Assembly: GCF_002072185.1 (NCBI RefSeq)
Contig: NZ_MVIW01000002.1
Span: 1-64,000 of the forward strand
Direction: 5' to 3'
Length of the DNA stretch: 64,000 bases
DNA from: Actinomyces denticolens
GTDB lineage: Bacteria > Actinomycetota > Actinomycetes > Actinomycetales > Actinomycetaceae
Shown here: positions 7,683 through 17,219 of the stretch, in pieces
Layout: every line of letters starts with the position of its first letter
Numbering within the stretch: position 1 is the first letter of the stretch
Notes under the pieces: generated by a model
Database searches by the model: none
Seen by the model: the letters and a program-made list of their open reading frames with translations, nothing else
What the model was told of the DNA's origin: nothing
Program-made: the position numbers and the translations under genes

Positions 7683-8258
7683 TCAGCGGGCGCCCTCGGC
7701 CAGGGGCGCCTCGGCGTCGGGCTCATGCGTGATCCGGTTGCGGATATCGCGGCGCACCACCTCGATGCTCCACAGCCAGATGATGTGTCCGAAGAACTCC
7801 GAGAAGTGCTCGGACCAGGTCTGCGCGCCGGCGACCCACGGGAAGGGGTTCGGGGCCCAGCCCAGTATCGGCATCACGACGACGTGCGCGCCCACGTAGA
7901 CGAGGATGCCGAAGGCGGCGCCCTGCCACAGCTTGATGCCGGGGTAGTACTCGGCGATGACGCAGTAGATGAGCGCGAACACGATCGCGAAGCTGAAGTG
8001 CACGATGAAGGACATGATCGGCGCCGGGTTGTTGTTGAAGGTCACCGTGGCGTGCGAGGTGTCGTGGGACATCCCGAACCACTCCAGCATCGACTGCGGG
8101 GGGTTGGTCTCCGAGCGGACGCCCGGAGTGCGGGGCGGGAAGGGGACCTCCCAGCCGAACTTCACGATGGCGGAGAAGAAGCCGCCGATGAGACCGACGA
8201 TGATCGCGGCGCCGATGCGGCGACGGGCCGGATCGGTCTTGGTGAGCAGTGATGACAT
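7683..8258 (-). CDS. YagU-like (DUF1440) inner membrane protein
   Basis: A 191-aa membrane protein with about four hydrophobic segments. The first holds IIVGLIGGFFSAIVKFGWE, typical of the YagU/DUF1440 family; E. coli YagU contributes to acid survival. The His-Asp-Thr-Ser-His stretch in the first loop and the RRDIRNRI tail are also family-like. ATG 8258 was chosen because GAGGAGG lies 8 nt upstream; the longer reading starts inside the 39-nt gap after menB. It is transcribed in the same direction as menB and probably with it. A role in acid tolerance would suit an oral organism but is inference. Confidence 0.75.
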   Translation of the reverse strand: MSSLLTKTDPARRRIGAAIIVGLIGGFFSAIVKFGWEVPFPPRTPGVRSETNPPQSMLEWFGMSHDTSHATVTFNNNPAPIMSFIVHFSFAIVFALIYCVIAEYYPGIKLWQGAAFGILVYVGAHVVVMPILGWAPNPFPWVAGAQTWSEHFSEFFGHIIWLWSIEVVRRDIRNRITHEPDAEAPLAEGAR

Positions 8259-8297
8259 GGGGGAGACCTCCTCGATGGATGTGCCAGCGGAATACAC

Positions 8298-9446
8298 CTA
8301 GAAGTAATAGGGGAACGGTGACCAGTCCGGCTCGCGGCGCGCCAGGAAGGCGTCCCGCCCCTCGACGGCCTCATCGGTCATGTAGGCCAGGCGCGTGGCC
8401 TCCCCGGCGAAGACCTGCTGGCCGGCCAGACCGTCGTCGGCCAGGTTGAAGGCGTACTTGAGCATGCGGATCGCCTGCGGCGACTTGGAGGCCACGATGG
8501 CGGCGTACTCCAGCGCCCGCTCCTCCAGCTCGGCGTGGGGCACCGCCTCATTGACCACGCCCCAGCGCTCGGCGGTGGCGGCGTCGTAGGGGCGGGCGAG
8601 GAAGAAGATCTCGCGGGCGCGCTTGTCACCGCACTGGCGGGCCAGCAGCGCCGAGCCGTAGCCGGCGTCGAAGGAGCCCACGTTCGCGTCGGTCTGCTTG
8701 AAGCGCGCGTGCTCGACGGAGGCCAGGGACAGATCGCACACGACGTTGAGGGAGTGCCCGCCGCCGGCGGCCCAGCCGCTCACAGCGGCGATGACGACCT
8801 TGGGCATCATGCGGATGAGCCTCTGCACCTCCAGGATGTGCAGGCGCCCCGCCCGGGCCGTGTCGACGCGGGCCCGAGCCGCCGCCACGTCCGCCTCATG
8901 GGAATGGGGCTTCGACGGCGGCCGATGGGCGGCGGGGTCAGCGGGCTCGGCGTCCCCGGCGCGCCGAGCGGACGATGCGCCGTCGTCGGTCTCGTAGAGG
9001 TAGCCGTCACGGCCCCGGATGCGCTGGTCCCCGCCGGAGGAGAAGGCCCAGCCGCCGTCGCGCGGGGAGGGGCCGTTGCCGGTGAGGATGACGGCGCCGA
9101 CGTCGCCGCTCATGCGCGCGTGGTCGAGCACGGCGGCGAGCTCGTCCACGGTGCGGGGCCGGAAGGCGTTGCGCACCTCGGGGCGGTCGATCGCCACGCG
9201 CACCACGGGAAGATCCCGCGACCAGGCGCCGTCGGCGTCCCGCTCGCAGCCGCGGTGGTAGGTGACGTCGGTGAGCTCGCCCGAGCAGAAGCCCTCGACC
9301 TCCCTCCAGCGCAGGGGATCGAAGATCTCCGAGACGCGGCGGGGCAGGGGGTGCTCGGAGCCCCGCGCGGCGCGGGCGCCCCCGGAGACGGGTGCCGGCG
9401 GCCTTGGAGGGGCGGATGGGGCTGACGAGGGCGGTACGGCGGTCAT
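8298..9446 (-). CDS. menB: 1,4-dihydroxy-2-naphthoyl-CoA synthase MenB
   Basis: A 382-aa crotonase-fold enzyme that cyclises o-succinylbenzoyl-CoA. Motifs include [17 protein letters not shown], the oxyanion-hole loop [11 protein letters not shown] and the catalytic Asp in [11 protein letters not shown]; the C-terminus ends FPYYF as in the family. It is longer than most MenB (about 300 aa) because of a roughly 35-residue Pro/Ala-rich N-terminus and a roughly 45-residue low-complexity insert before [17 protein letters not shown] 9446 was chosen because a -10 TACTCT ends 7 nt before it; an ATG two codons earlier would overlap that promoter. It is divergent from arcA. Confidence 0.93.
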   Translation of the reverse strand: MTAVPPSSAPSAPPRPPAPVSGGARAARGSEHPLPRRVSEIFDPLRWREVEGFCSGELTDVTYHRGCERDADGAWSRDLPVVRVAIDRPEVRNAFRPRTVDELAAVLDHARMSGDVGAVILTGNGPSPRDGGWAFSSGGDQRIRGRDGYLYETDDGASSARRAGDAEPADPAAHRPPSKPHSHEADVAAARARVDTARAGRLHILEVQRLIRMMPKVVIAAVSGWAAGGGHSLNVVCDLSLASVEHARFKQTDANVGSFDAGYGSALLARQCGDKRAREIFFLARPYDAATAERWGVVNEAVPHAELEERALEYAAIVASKSPQAIRMLKYAFNLADDGLAGQQVFAGEATRLAYMTDEAVEGRDAFLARREPDWSPFPYYF

Positions 9447-9498
9447 GGGCATCAGAGTAGGCGAGTGGCGCGAGGGGGAGCGCGGCTACGCTGGGGCC
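9447..9498. promoter_or_regulatory. Divergent leaderless promoters of menB and arcA
   Basis: A 52-nt gap holds two opposed -10 boxes: TACTCT on the minus strand (9454-9459, 7 nt before menB) and TACGCT on the plus strand (9487-9492, 6 nt before arcA). Neither start has a Shine-Dalgarno sequence. Confidence 0.55.
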
Positions 9499-10899
9499 AT
9501 GAACGAGTCCCAGCCCAGTGCCGCACCTCATGCGATGCCAGGCGCCGCGTCCGCCGGCGCCCTCCGCGCCACCGGGGCGCCCGTGGCGGCGAGCCGCGCC
9601 CACCAGCGCCAGACGATCCCCGCCGCCAGGGGCGGGGGACGGGTCGACTCCGAGGTCGGCCGATTGCGCGAGGTCATCGTCCACCGGCCTGGCGCGGAGG
9701 TCGCCCGCCTGACGCCCATCAACGCGAACAGCCTCCTGTTCGACGACGCCCTCGACATCGAGCTCGCCCAGGCCGAGCACGACGCCCTCACCACGATCCT
9801 GCGCGAGCACGGCGTCATCGTCCACGACTTCCGCGACCTGCTCGCCGAGTCCCTCGCCGTGCCCGAGGCCCGCGCCCTCGTCCTGGAGCAGGCCGTGGGC
9901 CCCGAGGAGGTCGGCCTGTCCACATCCGAGGTCCTCACCGCCTACCTCTCCGGCCTGCCCGACGCCGAGCTCGCCGATATCCTCCTGGCGGGTCTGACCC
10001 GCGCCGAGCTGCACGACCGCCTCGACGCCTCCGATTCCAGGACCTTGTTCGCCACGACCTTCCTGTCGACCCTCGAGGGGCAGTTCGTCATCTCCCCGCT
10101 GCCCAACCACCTGTTCACGCGCGACGCCTCCTCGTGGATGTACGGCGCCTGCCACCTCAACCCGATGGCGCTGGCCCCCCGCCGCCGTGAGACCGCCAAC
10201 TACGAGGCGGTGTACCGCTACCACCCCGCGCTCGCCGACCGGGCCGCTCTCTGGACCACCGCGCGCCACGCCACGGGCGCCACCGTTGAGGGCGGCGATA
10301 TCCAGGTGATGGGCAACCGGACCCTCGTCGTGGGACTCTCGCACCGCTCCACCGCAGCGGGGGTCGAGCGCCTGGCCTCCCGGCTCTTCACCGATGGCGC
10401 CGCGGACCGCGTCATCGGCGTCCACATGCCCGACCGCGCCTTCTACACCGAGCTCGATGCCGTCATGCACCTGGACACCCTCATGTCGATGGTCTCCCCG
10501 GACACCTACCTGCGCTTCGCGGGCTTCGACGACGTCACCACCGTGGAGATCGAGCCCGGCCCCGCCCACGGCTCCTCGACGCCGGGCCTCAAGGTCACGA
10601 TCCACGACGGCGCCGAGATGGACCAGGTCCTGGCCCGGGCGGCGGGCATCGACTCCTTCCGCATCATCAGCCCCGACATGACCGATGAGGCCGAGGCCCT
10701 GCGGGAGTTGGCGCGCGATTCCTGCAATGTCGTCGCCCTCGCCCCGAACCTCGTCATCGGCTACGCCCACAACCGGCGGGCCAATGAGGCGCTGCGCGCC
10801 GCGGGAGTCGAGGTGATCGAGACCCCCGGCGTCGAGCTCGTCCGCGGCCGTGGCGGCGGCCACTGCATGACCTGCCCCGTCACCCGCGACGCCGTGTGA
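9499..10899 (+). CDS. arcA: Arginine deiminase ArcA
   Basis: A 466-aa enzyme hydrolysing L-arginine to citrulline and ammonia. After a roughly 45-residue variable N-terminus, the protein follows the family: [33 protein letters not shown], the [10 protein letters not shown] motif with catalytic Glu, HLDTLMSMV with catalytic His, and the C-terminal GGGHCMTCP with nucleophile Cys456. ATG 9499 is set by the -10 box 6 nt upstream. No ornithine carbamoyltransferase, carbamate kinase or arginine/ornithine antiporter lies nearby, so it is a solitary arcA in this window. It may act in acid resistance if arcB and arcC are elsewhere. Confidence 0.95.
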   Translation: MNESQPSAAPHAMPGAASAGALRATGAPVAASRAHQRQTIPAARGGGRVDSEVGRLREVIVHRPGAEVARLTPINANSLLFDDALDIELAQAEHDALTTILREHGVIVHDFRDLLAESLAVPEARALVLEQAVGPEEVGLSTSEVLTAYLSGLPDAELADILLAGLTRAELHDRLDASDSRTLFATTFLSTLEGQFVISPLPNHLFTRDASSWMYGACHLNPMALAPRRRETANYEAVYRYHPALADRAALWTTARHATGATVEGGDIQVMGNRTLVVGLSHRSTAAGVERLASRLFTDGAADRVIGVHMPDRAFYTELDAVMHLDTLMSMVSPDTYLRFAGFDDVTTVEIEPGPAHGSSTPGLKVTIHDGAEMDQVLARAAGIDSFRIISPDMTDEAEALRELARDSCNVVALAPNLVIGYAHNRRANEALRAAGVEVIETPGVELVRGRGGGHCMTCPVTRDAV

Positions 10900-10945
10900 G
10901 CGGGCTGCGCGCGCTTCTCGGCGCTGAGCGGTGCCGCCTCCACCC

Positions 10946-10970
10946 ACTGGTGCGTTCTGCCCGCACCAGT
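10946..10970. terminator. Hairpin between arcA and a converging gene
   Basis: ACTGGTGCG (10946-10954) pairs with CGCACCAGT (10962-10970) around a 7-nt loop. The rest of the 143-nt gap holds nothing else recognised. Confidence 0.5.
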
Positions 10971-11042
10971 CGGTGAAAACGGCACCGGTCGGTGCTGGCA
11001 GCCCGGCAACGGGCCTTTGAAGCGGCGCGGTCCGCGGGGGCG

Positions 11043-12404
11043 TCAGGCGGCGGGCTTGGGGCGGTAGGCCGTCAGGCGCCCTGAGTTGTCGTAGACGATC
11101 ATCTCGCCGTCGCCGGAGGCGACGCCCCACGAGGAGAGATCGCCGACCCTGATCGCCCCCGACTCACCGCCCGAACTGGGGTCGACCAGGTGCAGGTACA
11201 GGTCATGATCCCGTACCTCGCGGACCTCGGCGAGCGGCCCGGTTCCCATCATCGTCGCGTAGGTGACCGGCAGCAACCTGCACTCGGCGTCGTCACCAGC
11301 GGCGGCGCGGTTGCGCCGGGCCAGCGAGTTGACGCCCGGCATCGACAGGGTTGACCCGCCATGGAGGAGCGCGGCGGAGCAGGCGCCATCCGTCGCCTCC
11401 GTGGAGACCGTCATCGTCGACGGCGCCCAGGAGGTGTCCGCGCTCTCGATCCAGGCGCGGGCCTGCTCCGCGCTGATCGGTGTGGGGGAGTAGGGGAATG
11501 TGCCGTAGTCCTTCGAGGCGTCCCGGTGGGCGTCCCCGAGGGGGGCGCCGTCGGGGGAGTACAGGGAGACGCGCTCCTCATCCTCGGATTTGTCCGAGAC
11601 GCCGATGAGCCAGCCGTCGGACAGGGGCGCTATGAGGGCGGCGCCCGTGATCCGGCCCATGGATCGGGTCGATCCGTCCTCGAGGTCCACGGCGAGCAGC
11701 TCCGTGGTGACCTCGTCGCTCCTCTGGAGGTTCAGGTCCTCCATCGCCAGGGCGTACCTGTTGTCGTTGAGCGCGCCGAGCCCCACGTCGATCGTGCTGT
11801 TGGACGACTCGATCGTCGTCGTCCAGCGCTCGTCGTAGCGGGAGGTCCACAGCGTGCAGGTCGGGCCCTCGCAGGCGATCGCGATGCCCTGCGCGGCGGA
11901 GACCGTCGCACCCGCCGACCACGGGGCGCGAACGCGCTCCTGGGTGTCGAGATCGATCAGGTCACCGCCGTCGACCACCCAGTTCCTCCACACCTCGGCT
12001 TCCGGCAGGGCATGGTCGAGCTCCTGCTCCCAGAGGGTCGCGACTCCCTCCTCGGACTCCTGCAGGACCGTGATGAGGGTGGACTCGCTCCGGATGATGA
12101 AGCGCACGAGCTTGGAATCGGCTCTTATGAGCTTGGCCCGGTCCTCCTTCTGGGCGCTCGGGGACTCGGGACCGTCATAGCTCCATGCCTCCTCGGTCCC
12201 ATTGAGCCAATCCGCCGACCACGTACTCCTGGAGGGGGTGATGAGCTCATTCATGGCCCTCGGCGCCGAGGACCTCAGGATCGCGTAGGCGGCGGCACCG
12301 CTTCCCAGGAGCGTGCTGATCGCCAGGAGGACCGAGACCGCGGCGCGGACCCGGCCTCCCGGGGCGGGCGGGGGACTCGGTGAGGGCGGCGGACCAGCGA
12401 CCAT
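11043..12404 (-). CDS. Membrane-anchored propeller-like protein, paralogue A
   Basis: A 453-aa protein of unknown function. A Pro-rich cytoplasmic N-terminus (about 20 residues) leads to one membrane segment (about 22-45), then a large extracytoplasmic part. This has repeats of the kind L-x-D-L-x-T-x-E and VVDGGDLIDLDTQERV, consistent with a PQQ/WD-like beta-propeller. A shared block SWAPSTM lies near residue 330. It is 40-50% similar by eye to the gene directly upstream and more distantly to 19891-21624. ATG 12404 was chosen because CATCCT ends 7 nt before it in both tandem paralogues; GTG 12440 is the alternative. The ligand and role are unknown. Confidence 0.7.
   Translation of the reverse strand: MVAGPPPSPSPPPAPGGRVRAAVSVLLAISTLLGSGAAAYAILRSSAPRAMNELITPSRSTWSADWLNGTEEAWSYDGPESPSAQKEDRAKLIRADSKLVRFIIRSESTLITVLQESEEGVATLWEQELDHALPEAEVWRNWVVDGGDLIDLDTQERVRAPWSAGATVSAAQGIAIACEGPTCTLWTSRYDERWTTTIESSNSTIDVGLGALNDNRYALAMEDLNLQRSDEVTTELLAVDLEDGSTRSMGRITGAALIAPLSDGWLIGVSDKSEDEERVSLYSPDGAPLGDAHRDASKDYGTFPYSPTPISAEQARAWIESADTSWAPSTMTVSTEATDGACSAALLHGGSTLSMPGVNSLARRNRAAAGDDAECRLLPVTYATMMGTGPLAEVREVRDHDLYLHLVDPSSGGESGAIRVGDLSSWGVASGDGEMIVYDNSGRLTAYRPKPAA
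11811..11985 (-). repeat. Near-identical 175-nt segment, copy in paralogue A
   Basis: It matches 13321-13495 with a single difference (C/T at 11911 versus 13421), while the genes on either side are much more diverged. It encodes the segment around VVDGGDLIDLDTQERV and EGPTCTLWTSRYDERW. Confidence 0.85.
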
Positions 12405-12535
12405 GGCATCGAGGATGCCATGGATCCCGGCAGTTCGCACCGGGTCGCCCCGCGCTGCCCCGTCCCCGCGGTGCAGCGCGGGCAGAGGCCCGCGGCCGGG
12501 TTCCCGCCACCGGGCGCGCTTGCGCGGATCTCGCC

Positions 12536-12552
12536 CGGCCCTCTTCGGGCCG
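12536..12552 (-). terminator. Short hairpin after paralogue B
   Basis: CGGCCC (12536-12541) pairs with GGGCCG (12547-12552) around TCTTC, just downstream of the minus-strand stop at 12559. It is short, so attenuation rather than full termination is possible. Confidence 0.4.
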
Positions 12553-12558
12553 CGAGCA

Positions 12559-13926
12559 TCAGGTTGCGGGCATGGGGCGGTAGGCGGTCAGCCTCCCGGA
12601 GGCGTCGAAGGCGATGAGGAGAGTGCCGTCGGTGAAGTAGTCCCACGTCTTGCCGCCGCCGATCCTGATCGGGCCCGACTCGCGTGGGGAATCGGGGTCC
12701 ACCAGGTGCAGGGACAGCTGATCATCGATGACCTCCCGCACCACCGCGAGCGGTCCGGTCCCCATCATCGTCATGTAGCGCATCGCACTGCGGGGATGGC
12801 ATGTGGAGTAATTCCACAGGTCCACCCTCACCACGGAGTTCGCCGCGGCGAGGCGGAGGGTCCCCCCGCCGTGATTGAGCCCGGTGGGGCACGTGCTCCC
12901 GGTGGGCACGGACATCGTCGACGGCGCCCAGGAGGTGTCCGCGCTCTCGATCCAGGCACGGGCCTGATCCACGCTGATCGGTGTGGGGGAGTACGGGAAG
13001 GTCGAGTAGTCCTTCGAGTCATCCTCCCTGACCTCGCCCATGGAGGTGCCGTCCAGGGAGTACAGGGCGACGGGCCCCCCGTTGCTCTCGATGGCGCCGG
13101 AGGGGTCGTCAACGGCGACGGCCCACCCATCCGAGAGGGCGACCCACGAGGAGTCGTTGGAGATCGTGCCCAGGGAGGCCGAGGAGCCATCCTCGAGATC
13201 CACCACGAGCAACTCGGGATCGGTGTCCCAGCGAAGGTCTGCGCCCGGTATCTCAGTTCCCAGGACGTACCGGCCGACGGTGCTGGTGAGGTCGAACCCC
13301 AGCTGCTGATTGGACGACGGGATCGTCGTCGTCCAGCGCTCGTCGTAGCGGGAGGTCCACAGCGTGCAGGTCGGGCCCTCGCAGGCGATCGCGATGCCCT
13401 GCGCGGCGGAGACCGTCGCATCCGCCGACCACGGGGCGCGAACGCGCTCCTGGGTGTCGAGATCGATCAGGTCACCGCCGTCGACCACCCAGTTCTTCCA
13501 CACCGCGGTGTTGCTCGCCTGCTTGCCCAGGGTCTGCTCCCAGAGGGGTTCGACGCCGTCGCCGCTCCTGCGCAGGACCGTGACGAGGGTGGAGTCGCTG
13601 CGGCGGATGCTGCGGACGAGCTTATCGCCCGCGCCCCACACGCGGGTCCGATCACCCTCCTCCGAGGCGTCGTAGGTCCACACCTCCTGGGCGCCGTTGA
13701 GCCAGTCCGCGGAGAAGGCCGGCGGTCTGGCAAGGGAGATCGCGGCGCGCGCCTGCGAGGAAGCGCTCCCCAGCAGCGCGTAACCGGCGACGCCCCCGCC
13801 CAGGAGGAGGCTGACCGCCAGCACGATGGACACGATCGCGCGCCCCCTGCTGCTGGTCCCGCCGGGCGTCGCGCCATCGGCGGACCCCGGCCGGGGCTCC
13901 GGGGAGGATGAGCGATCAACGGTCAT
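12559..13926 (-). CDS. Membrane-anchored propeller-like protein, paralogue B
   Basis: A 455-aa paralogue of the downstream gene with the same plan: a Ser/Pro-rich N-terminus, one membrane segment (about 30-52), and an extracytoplasmic propeller-like part with L-D-L-E-D-G-S blade-type motifs, FPYSPTPIS and SWAPSTM. Four Cys in the C-terminal half could form disulfides. ATG 13926 is preceded by CATCCT with a 7-nt gap, as in paralogue A. A 154-nt spacer separates the two genes and each seems to have its own promoter, so they are tandem duplicates rather than a tight operon. Function unknown. Confidence 0.7.
   Translation of the reverse strand: MTVDRSSSPEPRPGSADGATPGGTSSRGRAIVSIVLAVSLLLGGGVAGYALLGSASSQARAAISLARPPAFSADWLNGAQEVWTYDASEEGDRTRVWGAGDKLVRSIRRSDSTLVTVLRRSGDGVEPLWEQTLGKQASNTAVWKNWVVDGGDLIDLDTQERVRAPWSADATVSAAQGIAIACEGPTCTLWTSRYDERWTTTIPSSNQQLGFDLTSTVGRYVLGTEIPGADLRWDTDPELLVVDLEDGSSASLGTISNDSSWVALSDGWAVAVDDPSGAIESNGGPVALYSLDGTSMGEVREDDSKDYSTFPYSPTPISVDQARAWIESADTSWAPSTMSVPTGSTCPTGLNHGGGTLRLAAANSVVRVDLWNYSTCHPRSAMRYMTMMGTGPLAVVREVIDDQLSLHLVDPDSPRESGPIRIGGGKTWDYFTDGTLLIAFDASGRLTAYRPMPAT
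13321..13495 (-). repeat. Near-identical 175-nt segment, copy in paralogue B
   Basis: Partner of 11811-11985; the offset is exactly 1510 nt and there is one mismatch. A second short shared block lies at about 12914-12965, matching about 11410-11460. Confidence 0.85.
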
Positions 13927-14075
13927 GGCGTTGAGGATGCCAGGGAATCCGGCGGTCCGCACCGGGGCGGAGTCCCCAGCCGGGCCAACCGGGCGCGCAA
14001 CACCGCCGGGCCCTCCATGACCCGGGGATCCCCATGGCCGGGTGACGGCGAGCCCTGGAATCGCCGACCTCTGGC

Positions 14076-14081
14076 TATCCT
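14076..14081 (+). promoter_or_regulatory. -10 box for leaderless menC
   Basis: TATCCT ends 6 nt before the GTG start at 14088; the intervening GGGGGC is too close to act as a usual ribosome site. Confidence 0.55.
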
Positions 14082-14087
14082 GGGGGC

Positions 14088-15203
14088 GTGACTCCCACTT
14101 CCCATGCGCGGATCCGCGGAGAGCTCGACCTGGGGGCTCTCCGGGAGAAGGACCGCACCGGCCTCCTGGCTGACATCGACAGGATCGTCGTCTGGGATAT
14201 CGCCCTGACCAGCCGTTTCCGCGGCCTGACGCGCCGCGACGGCATCCTTCTCCACGGCCCCGCGGGCTGGGGCGAGGTCGCTCCCTTCTGGGACTACGAC
14301 GCCGATGCCTCCGCGCCGTGGCTCGCCGCGGCCCTCGAGACCGCCACCGGCATCGGTCCCGGGGGATCCCCCGCCCCTCAGCACCCCATCGTGCGCACCC
14401 ACATCCCCGTCAACGTGACCGTCCCCGAAGTGGGGGAGCAGCAGGCCCGTGAAATGGTGGCCGCCTCGGGCTGCCGCACCGCCAAGGTCAAGGTCGCCGG
14501 GCGGCGCGACTCCATGCGCAAGGACATCAAGAGGCTCGAGGCCGTTCGGGATGCCCTCGGTCCCGAGGGCCGCATCCGCATCGACGCCAACGGCTGCTGG
14601 GACCTCGACGCCGCCGCTCGCCACATCCCCGTCCTCGACCGCGCCGCCGGGGGCCTGGAGTACGTGGAGCAGCCCTGCTCCGACGTCCACGACCTCGCCG
14701 CGCTGCGCAAGCGCCTCAGCGTGCCGATCGCCGCCGACGAGTCCATCCGCCTGTCCGCGGACCCCCTCGCCGTCACCCGCCTGCGGGCCGCCGACCTGGC
14801 GATCCTCAAGGCCGCTCCGCTGGGAGGGGTCACCCGCGCCCTCGCGATGGCCGAGCGGCTCGGACTGCCCGCCGTCGTCTCCTCCTCCCTGGACACGACC
14901 ATCGGCCTGTCCGAGGGCGCCCGGCTGGCCGCGGCGCTGCCCGTGCTCGGGCGCGCCTGCGGGCTGGGCACGATCCGCCTGCTCTCGCGCGACGTCGCCG
15001 TGCCCTCGGCCATCCCCGTGAACGGGTCCCTCGCGGTGCGCAGGCCCCACCTGTCCAAGGCGATCCTCGGAGCCGCGCTCGCCGGCGAGGCGACCGTCTC
15101 CCAGTGGCAGCCGAGGTTCACCCATATGCTCGGGGCACTGGCCGCCCGGCGGGAGCGGGAGGCGCGCGATGCCTCGAGCGCCGTCGGGGGCCTGCCGATC
15201 TGA
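14088..15203 (+). CDS. menC: o-succinylbenzoate synthase MenC
   Basis: A 371-aa enolase-superfamily enzyme that dehydrates SHCHC to o-succinylbenzoate. Catalytic features are visible in order: TAKVKVAG with the acid/base lysine, metal ligands in RIDANGCWD, EYVEQPC and AADESIR, and the second lysine in AILKAAPLGG. The GTG start at 14088 directly follows a -10 box. It is followed after 37 nt by menD, the preceding enzyme of the pathway, so the two form an operon. Confidence 0.93.
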   Translation: MTPTSHARIRGELDLGALREKDRTGLLADIDRIVVWDIALTSRFRGLTRRDGILLHGPAGWGEVAPFWDYDADASAPWLAAALETATGIGPGGSPAPQHPIVRTHIPVNVTVPEVGEQQAREMVAASGCRTAKVKVAGRRDSMRKDIKRLEAVRDALGPEGRIRIDANGCWDLDAAARHIPVLDRAAGGLEYVEQPCSDVHDLAALRKRLSVPIAADESIRLSADPLAVTRLRAADLAILKAAPLGGVTRALAMAERLGLPAVVSSSLDTTIGLSEGARLAAALPVLGRACGLGTIRLLSRDVAVPSAIPVNGSLAVRRPHLSKAILGAALAGEATVSQWQPRFTHMLGALAARREREARDASSAVGGLPI

Positions 15204-15240
15204 CCGGCGCCACCGGCGCCCGCAACCAAGCCGAGGACAG

Positions 15241-16983
15241 ATGCAGCCCCCCTCACTGACCGCTGCCGCCGCCATCGTGGAGGCCCTCGTCGCCGCGGGC
15301 GTCCGCTGGGCGGTCCTCAGCCCCGGATCCCGCTCCGCCCCCATGGCCTACGCCCTCGCCGAGGCTGAGACCGCCGGGCTGCTGAACCTGCTGGTCGTCC
15401 TGGACGAGCGCAGCGCCGGCTTCACCGCCCTGGGCATGAGCCGTGCGGCGCTCCTGGAGGGCCGGCGCGTCCCCGCCGCCGTCGTCACCACCTCCGGGAC
15501 GGCCGTGGCGAACCTCCACCCGGCGCTCGCCGAGGCCGACGCCGCCGGCATCCCGCTGCTCGTCATCTCCACCGACCGCCCCCACGAGCTCGTGGGCACC
15601 GGCGCCAACCAGACCACCGAGCAGTCGGGCGTCTTCGCACTCGCCCCGCGCGCCACCGTCGACATCCCCGCGGATCTCACCTCCCCCGCCGGACTGGGGG
15701 AGGCGGTCGGGCGGGCCGCCATCGCCGGGCAGATTCGCAGGGCCGTGCTCGCCGCCACCGGGGCGCTGACCAGAGATCCGGGTCCCGCGCACATCAACGC
15801 CCGCTTCCGCCCACCGCTCGCCCCCGCGGAGGGGGCGATCCTGGGGCGGCCCCGCCCGCATGGGGCACCCTCGGGTCCCGCGGAGGGGCCCGCCGTCCCC
15901 GTGCCCCGGATCGCCTGGGAGTCTCCTGGTGCGCCGACCGACGTCGCTGACGAAGGGGACGGCGCTCCGGGACTCGTCATCGCGGGCGACTGCCCGGATC
16001 CCGCCCTCGGCGCCCTCGCCGCCCGGGTGGCCGAGCGCCTCGGATGGCCCCTCCTGGCCGAACCGACCTCGGGCGCGCGCCACGGCGCCACCGCGCAGTC
16101 CCGCTACGCCGAGCTGCTCGCCACCCGCGCCGGGCACGACCTGGCGGCGCGGGCGCTCCGCCTGCTCGTCGTCGGCCACCCCAGCCTCAGCCGGCCCATC
16201 AGCGCCCTCCTCGCCCGCGACGACGCGCGGATCACCGTCCTGGCGGATCGTGCCAGGATCACCGACGTCGCCGGGACCGCGCGGCGCGTCATCGCCGTTG
16301 AGCCCGCCGACGCCCCCGAACGCCTGGAGGACCAGGCGACGCGGATCGCGGACATCCTCGGTCGGGCAGGGGCGTCCTGGACGGCTGACTGGACGAGCGC
16401 CGCCGCCGCCCTCGATGCTCCCCGAGAGGCGGCGTTCACCGCGGACGACGCCGCCCTCGCCGTCTGGGGCTCCTGCGCCCCCGATCGCGCGGACGCCGAG
16501 GCCCCCCTGCTCGTCGTCGGCTCATCCATGACGATCCGTCGTCTCGACCGGCTCGCGCCCGTGGGCGAGCCCGCGCCCACCGCCGTCGCCAACCGGGGTC
16601 TGGCCGGCATCGACGGGACGATCGCCACTGCCAGCGGCCTCGCGCTCGCCTCGGGAAGGCCGGTTCGCGCGGTCATGGGGGACCTGGCCTTCCTCCACGA
16701 CGCCATGTCCCTCGGCCGTGGCGCGCTCGAGCGCGAGCCCGATCTCCAGGTCATCGTTCTCGATGATGCCGGTGGCGCCATCTTCAAGGGCCTGGAGTAC
16801 GCGGGAGTCCCGGGGGACGAGCGATTCACCCGCCTGTTCTCCACCCCGCAGCGCGCCGACATCGCGGCCCTGGCCCGGGCCCTGGGCATGGCCGTTCACG
16901 AGGCGGGCGACGCGCACGCCCTCGAGCGCGTCCTGGCGGAGCCGGTGCGCGGGCTGAGCGTTATCAGGGTCGCCCTGGCCTGA
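15241..16983 (+). CDS. menD: SEPHCHC synthase MenD
   Basis: A 580-aa thiamine-diphosphate enzyme joining isochorismate and 2-oxoglutarate in menaquinone synthesis. The N-terminal domain has VLSPGSRSAPMAYAL, the catalytic-Glu region LDERSAGFTALG and TTSGTAVANLHPAL. The C-terminal ThDP-binding domain has ANRGLAGIDGTIATASG and the GDLAFLHDAMSL motif. ATG 15241 begins the family N-terminus, with GAGG just upstream; an earlier in-frame reading overlaps menC. With menE, menA, menB and menC it covers much of the classical pathway. menF and menH are not seen in the window. Confidence 0.94.
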   Translation: MQPPSLTAAAAIVEALVAAGVRWAVLSPGSRSAPMAYALAEAETAGLLNLLVVLDERSAGFTALGMSRAALLEGRRVPAAVVTTSGTAVANLHPALAEADAAGIPLLVISTDRPHELVGTGANQTTEQSGVFALAPRATVDIPADLTSPAGLGEAVGRAAIAGQIRRAVLAATGALTRDPGPAHINARFRPPLAPAEGAILGRPRPHGAPSGPAEGPAVPVPRIAWESPGAPTDVADEGDGAPGLVIAGDCPDPALGALAARVAERLGWPLLAEPTSGARHGATAQSRYAELLATRAGHDLAARALRLLVVGHPSLSRPISALLARDDARITVLADRARITDVAGTARRVIAVEPADAPERLEDQATRIADILGRAGASWTADWTSAAAALDAPREAAFTADDAALAVWGSCAPDRADAEAPLLVVGSSMTIRRLDRLAPVGEPAPTAVANRGLAGIDGTIATASGLALASGRPVRAVMGDLAFLHDAMSLGRGALEREPDLQVIVLDDAGGAIFKGLEYAGVPGDERFTRLFSTPQRADIAALARALGMAVHEAGDAHALERVLAEPVRGLSVIRVALA

Positions 16984-17117
16984 GCCCGCCCTGGGCGCCG
17001 GTATACCAAGATGCAACCGATGCAGCGGGTGCTGCGGATTCGGCGGATGCAGTGGCCCTCATTGCCAGGATGATCGCCGGTGTGGGAGGATCGCGCACAG
17101 CCTGGCCACAGGTGGTG

Positions 17118-17144
17118 GGAATAGAAGTCACAGTCTTCCCGGTT
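17118..17144 (+). promoter_or_regulatory. Candidate envelope-stress (ECF) promoter of htrA
   Basis: GGAATA (17118-17123), a 16-nt spacer and CGGTT (17140-17144) resemble the GGAAT/CGTT pattern used by SigE-type ECF factors, about 76 nt before htrA. HtrA/PepD genes are SigE targets in mycobacteria. The match is partial. Confidence 0.35.
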
Positions 17145-17219
17145 TACCTTGCGGCAGTCAGCGGTAGATGATGCGGGCCGACGAGGCGCGCGCCCCATCC
17201 AGGAGGTTCAGAGGAGACC

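Noticed and set aside
8535-9425. A long plus-strand open frame opposite menB.
   Set aside because: Shadow reading; menB motifs are complete on the other strand.
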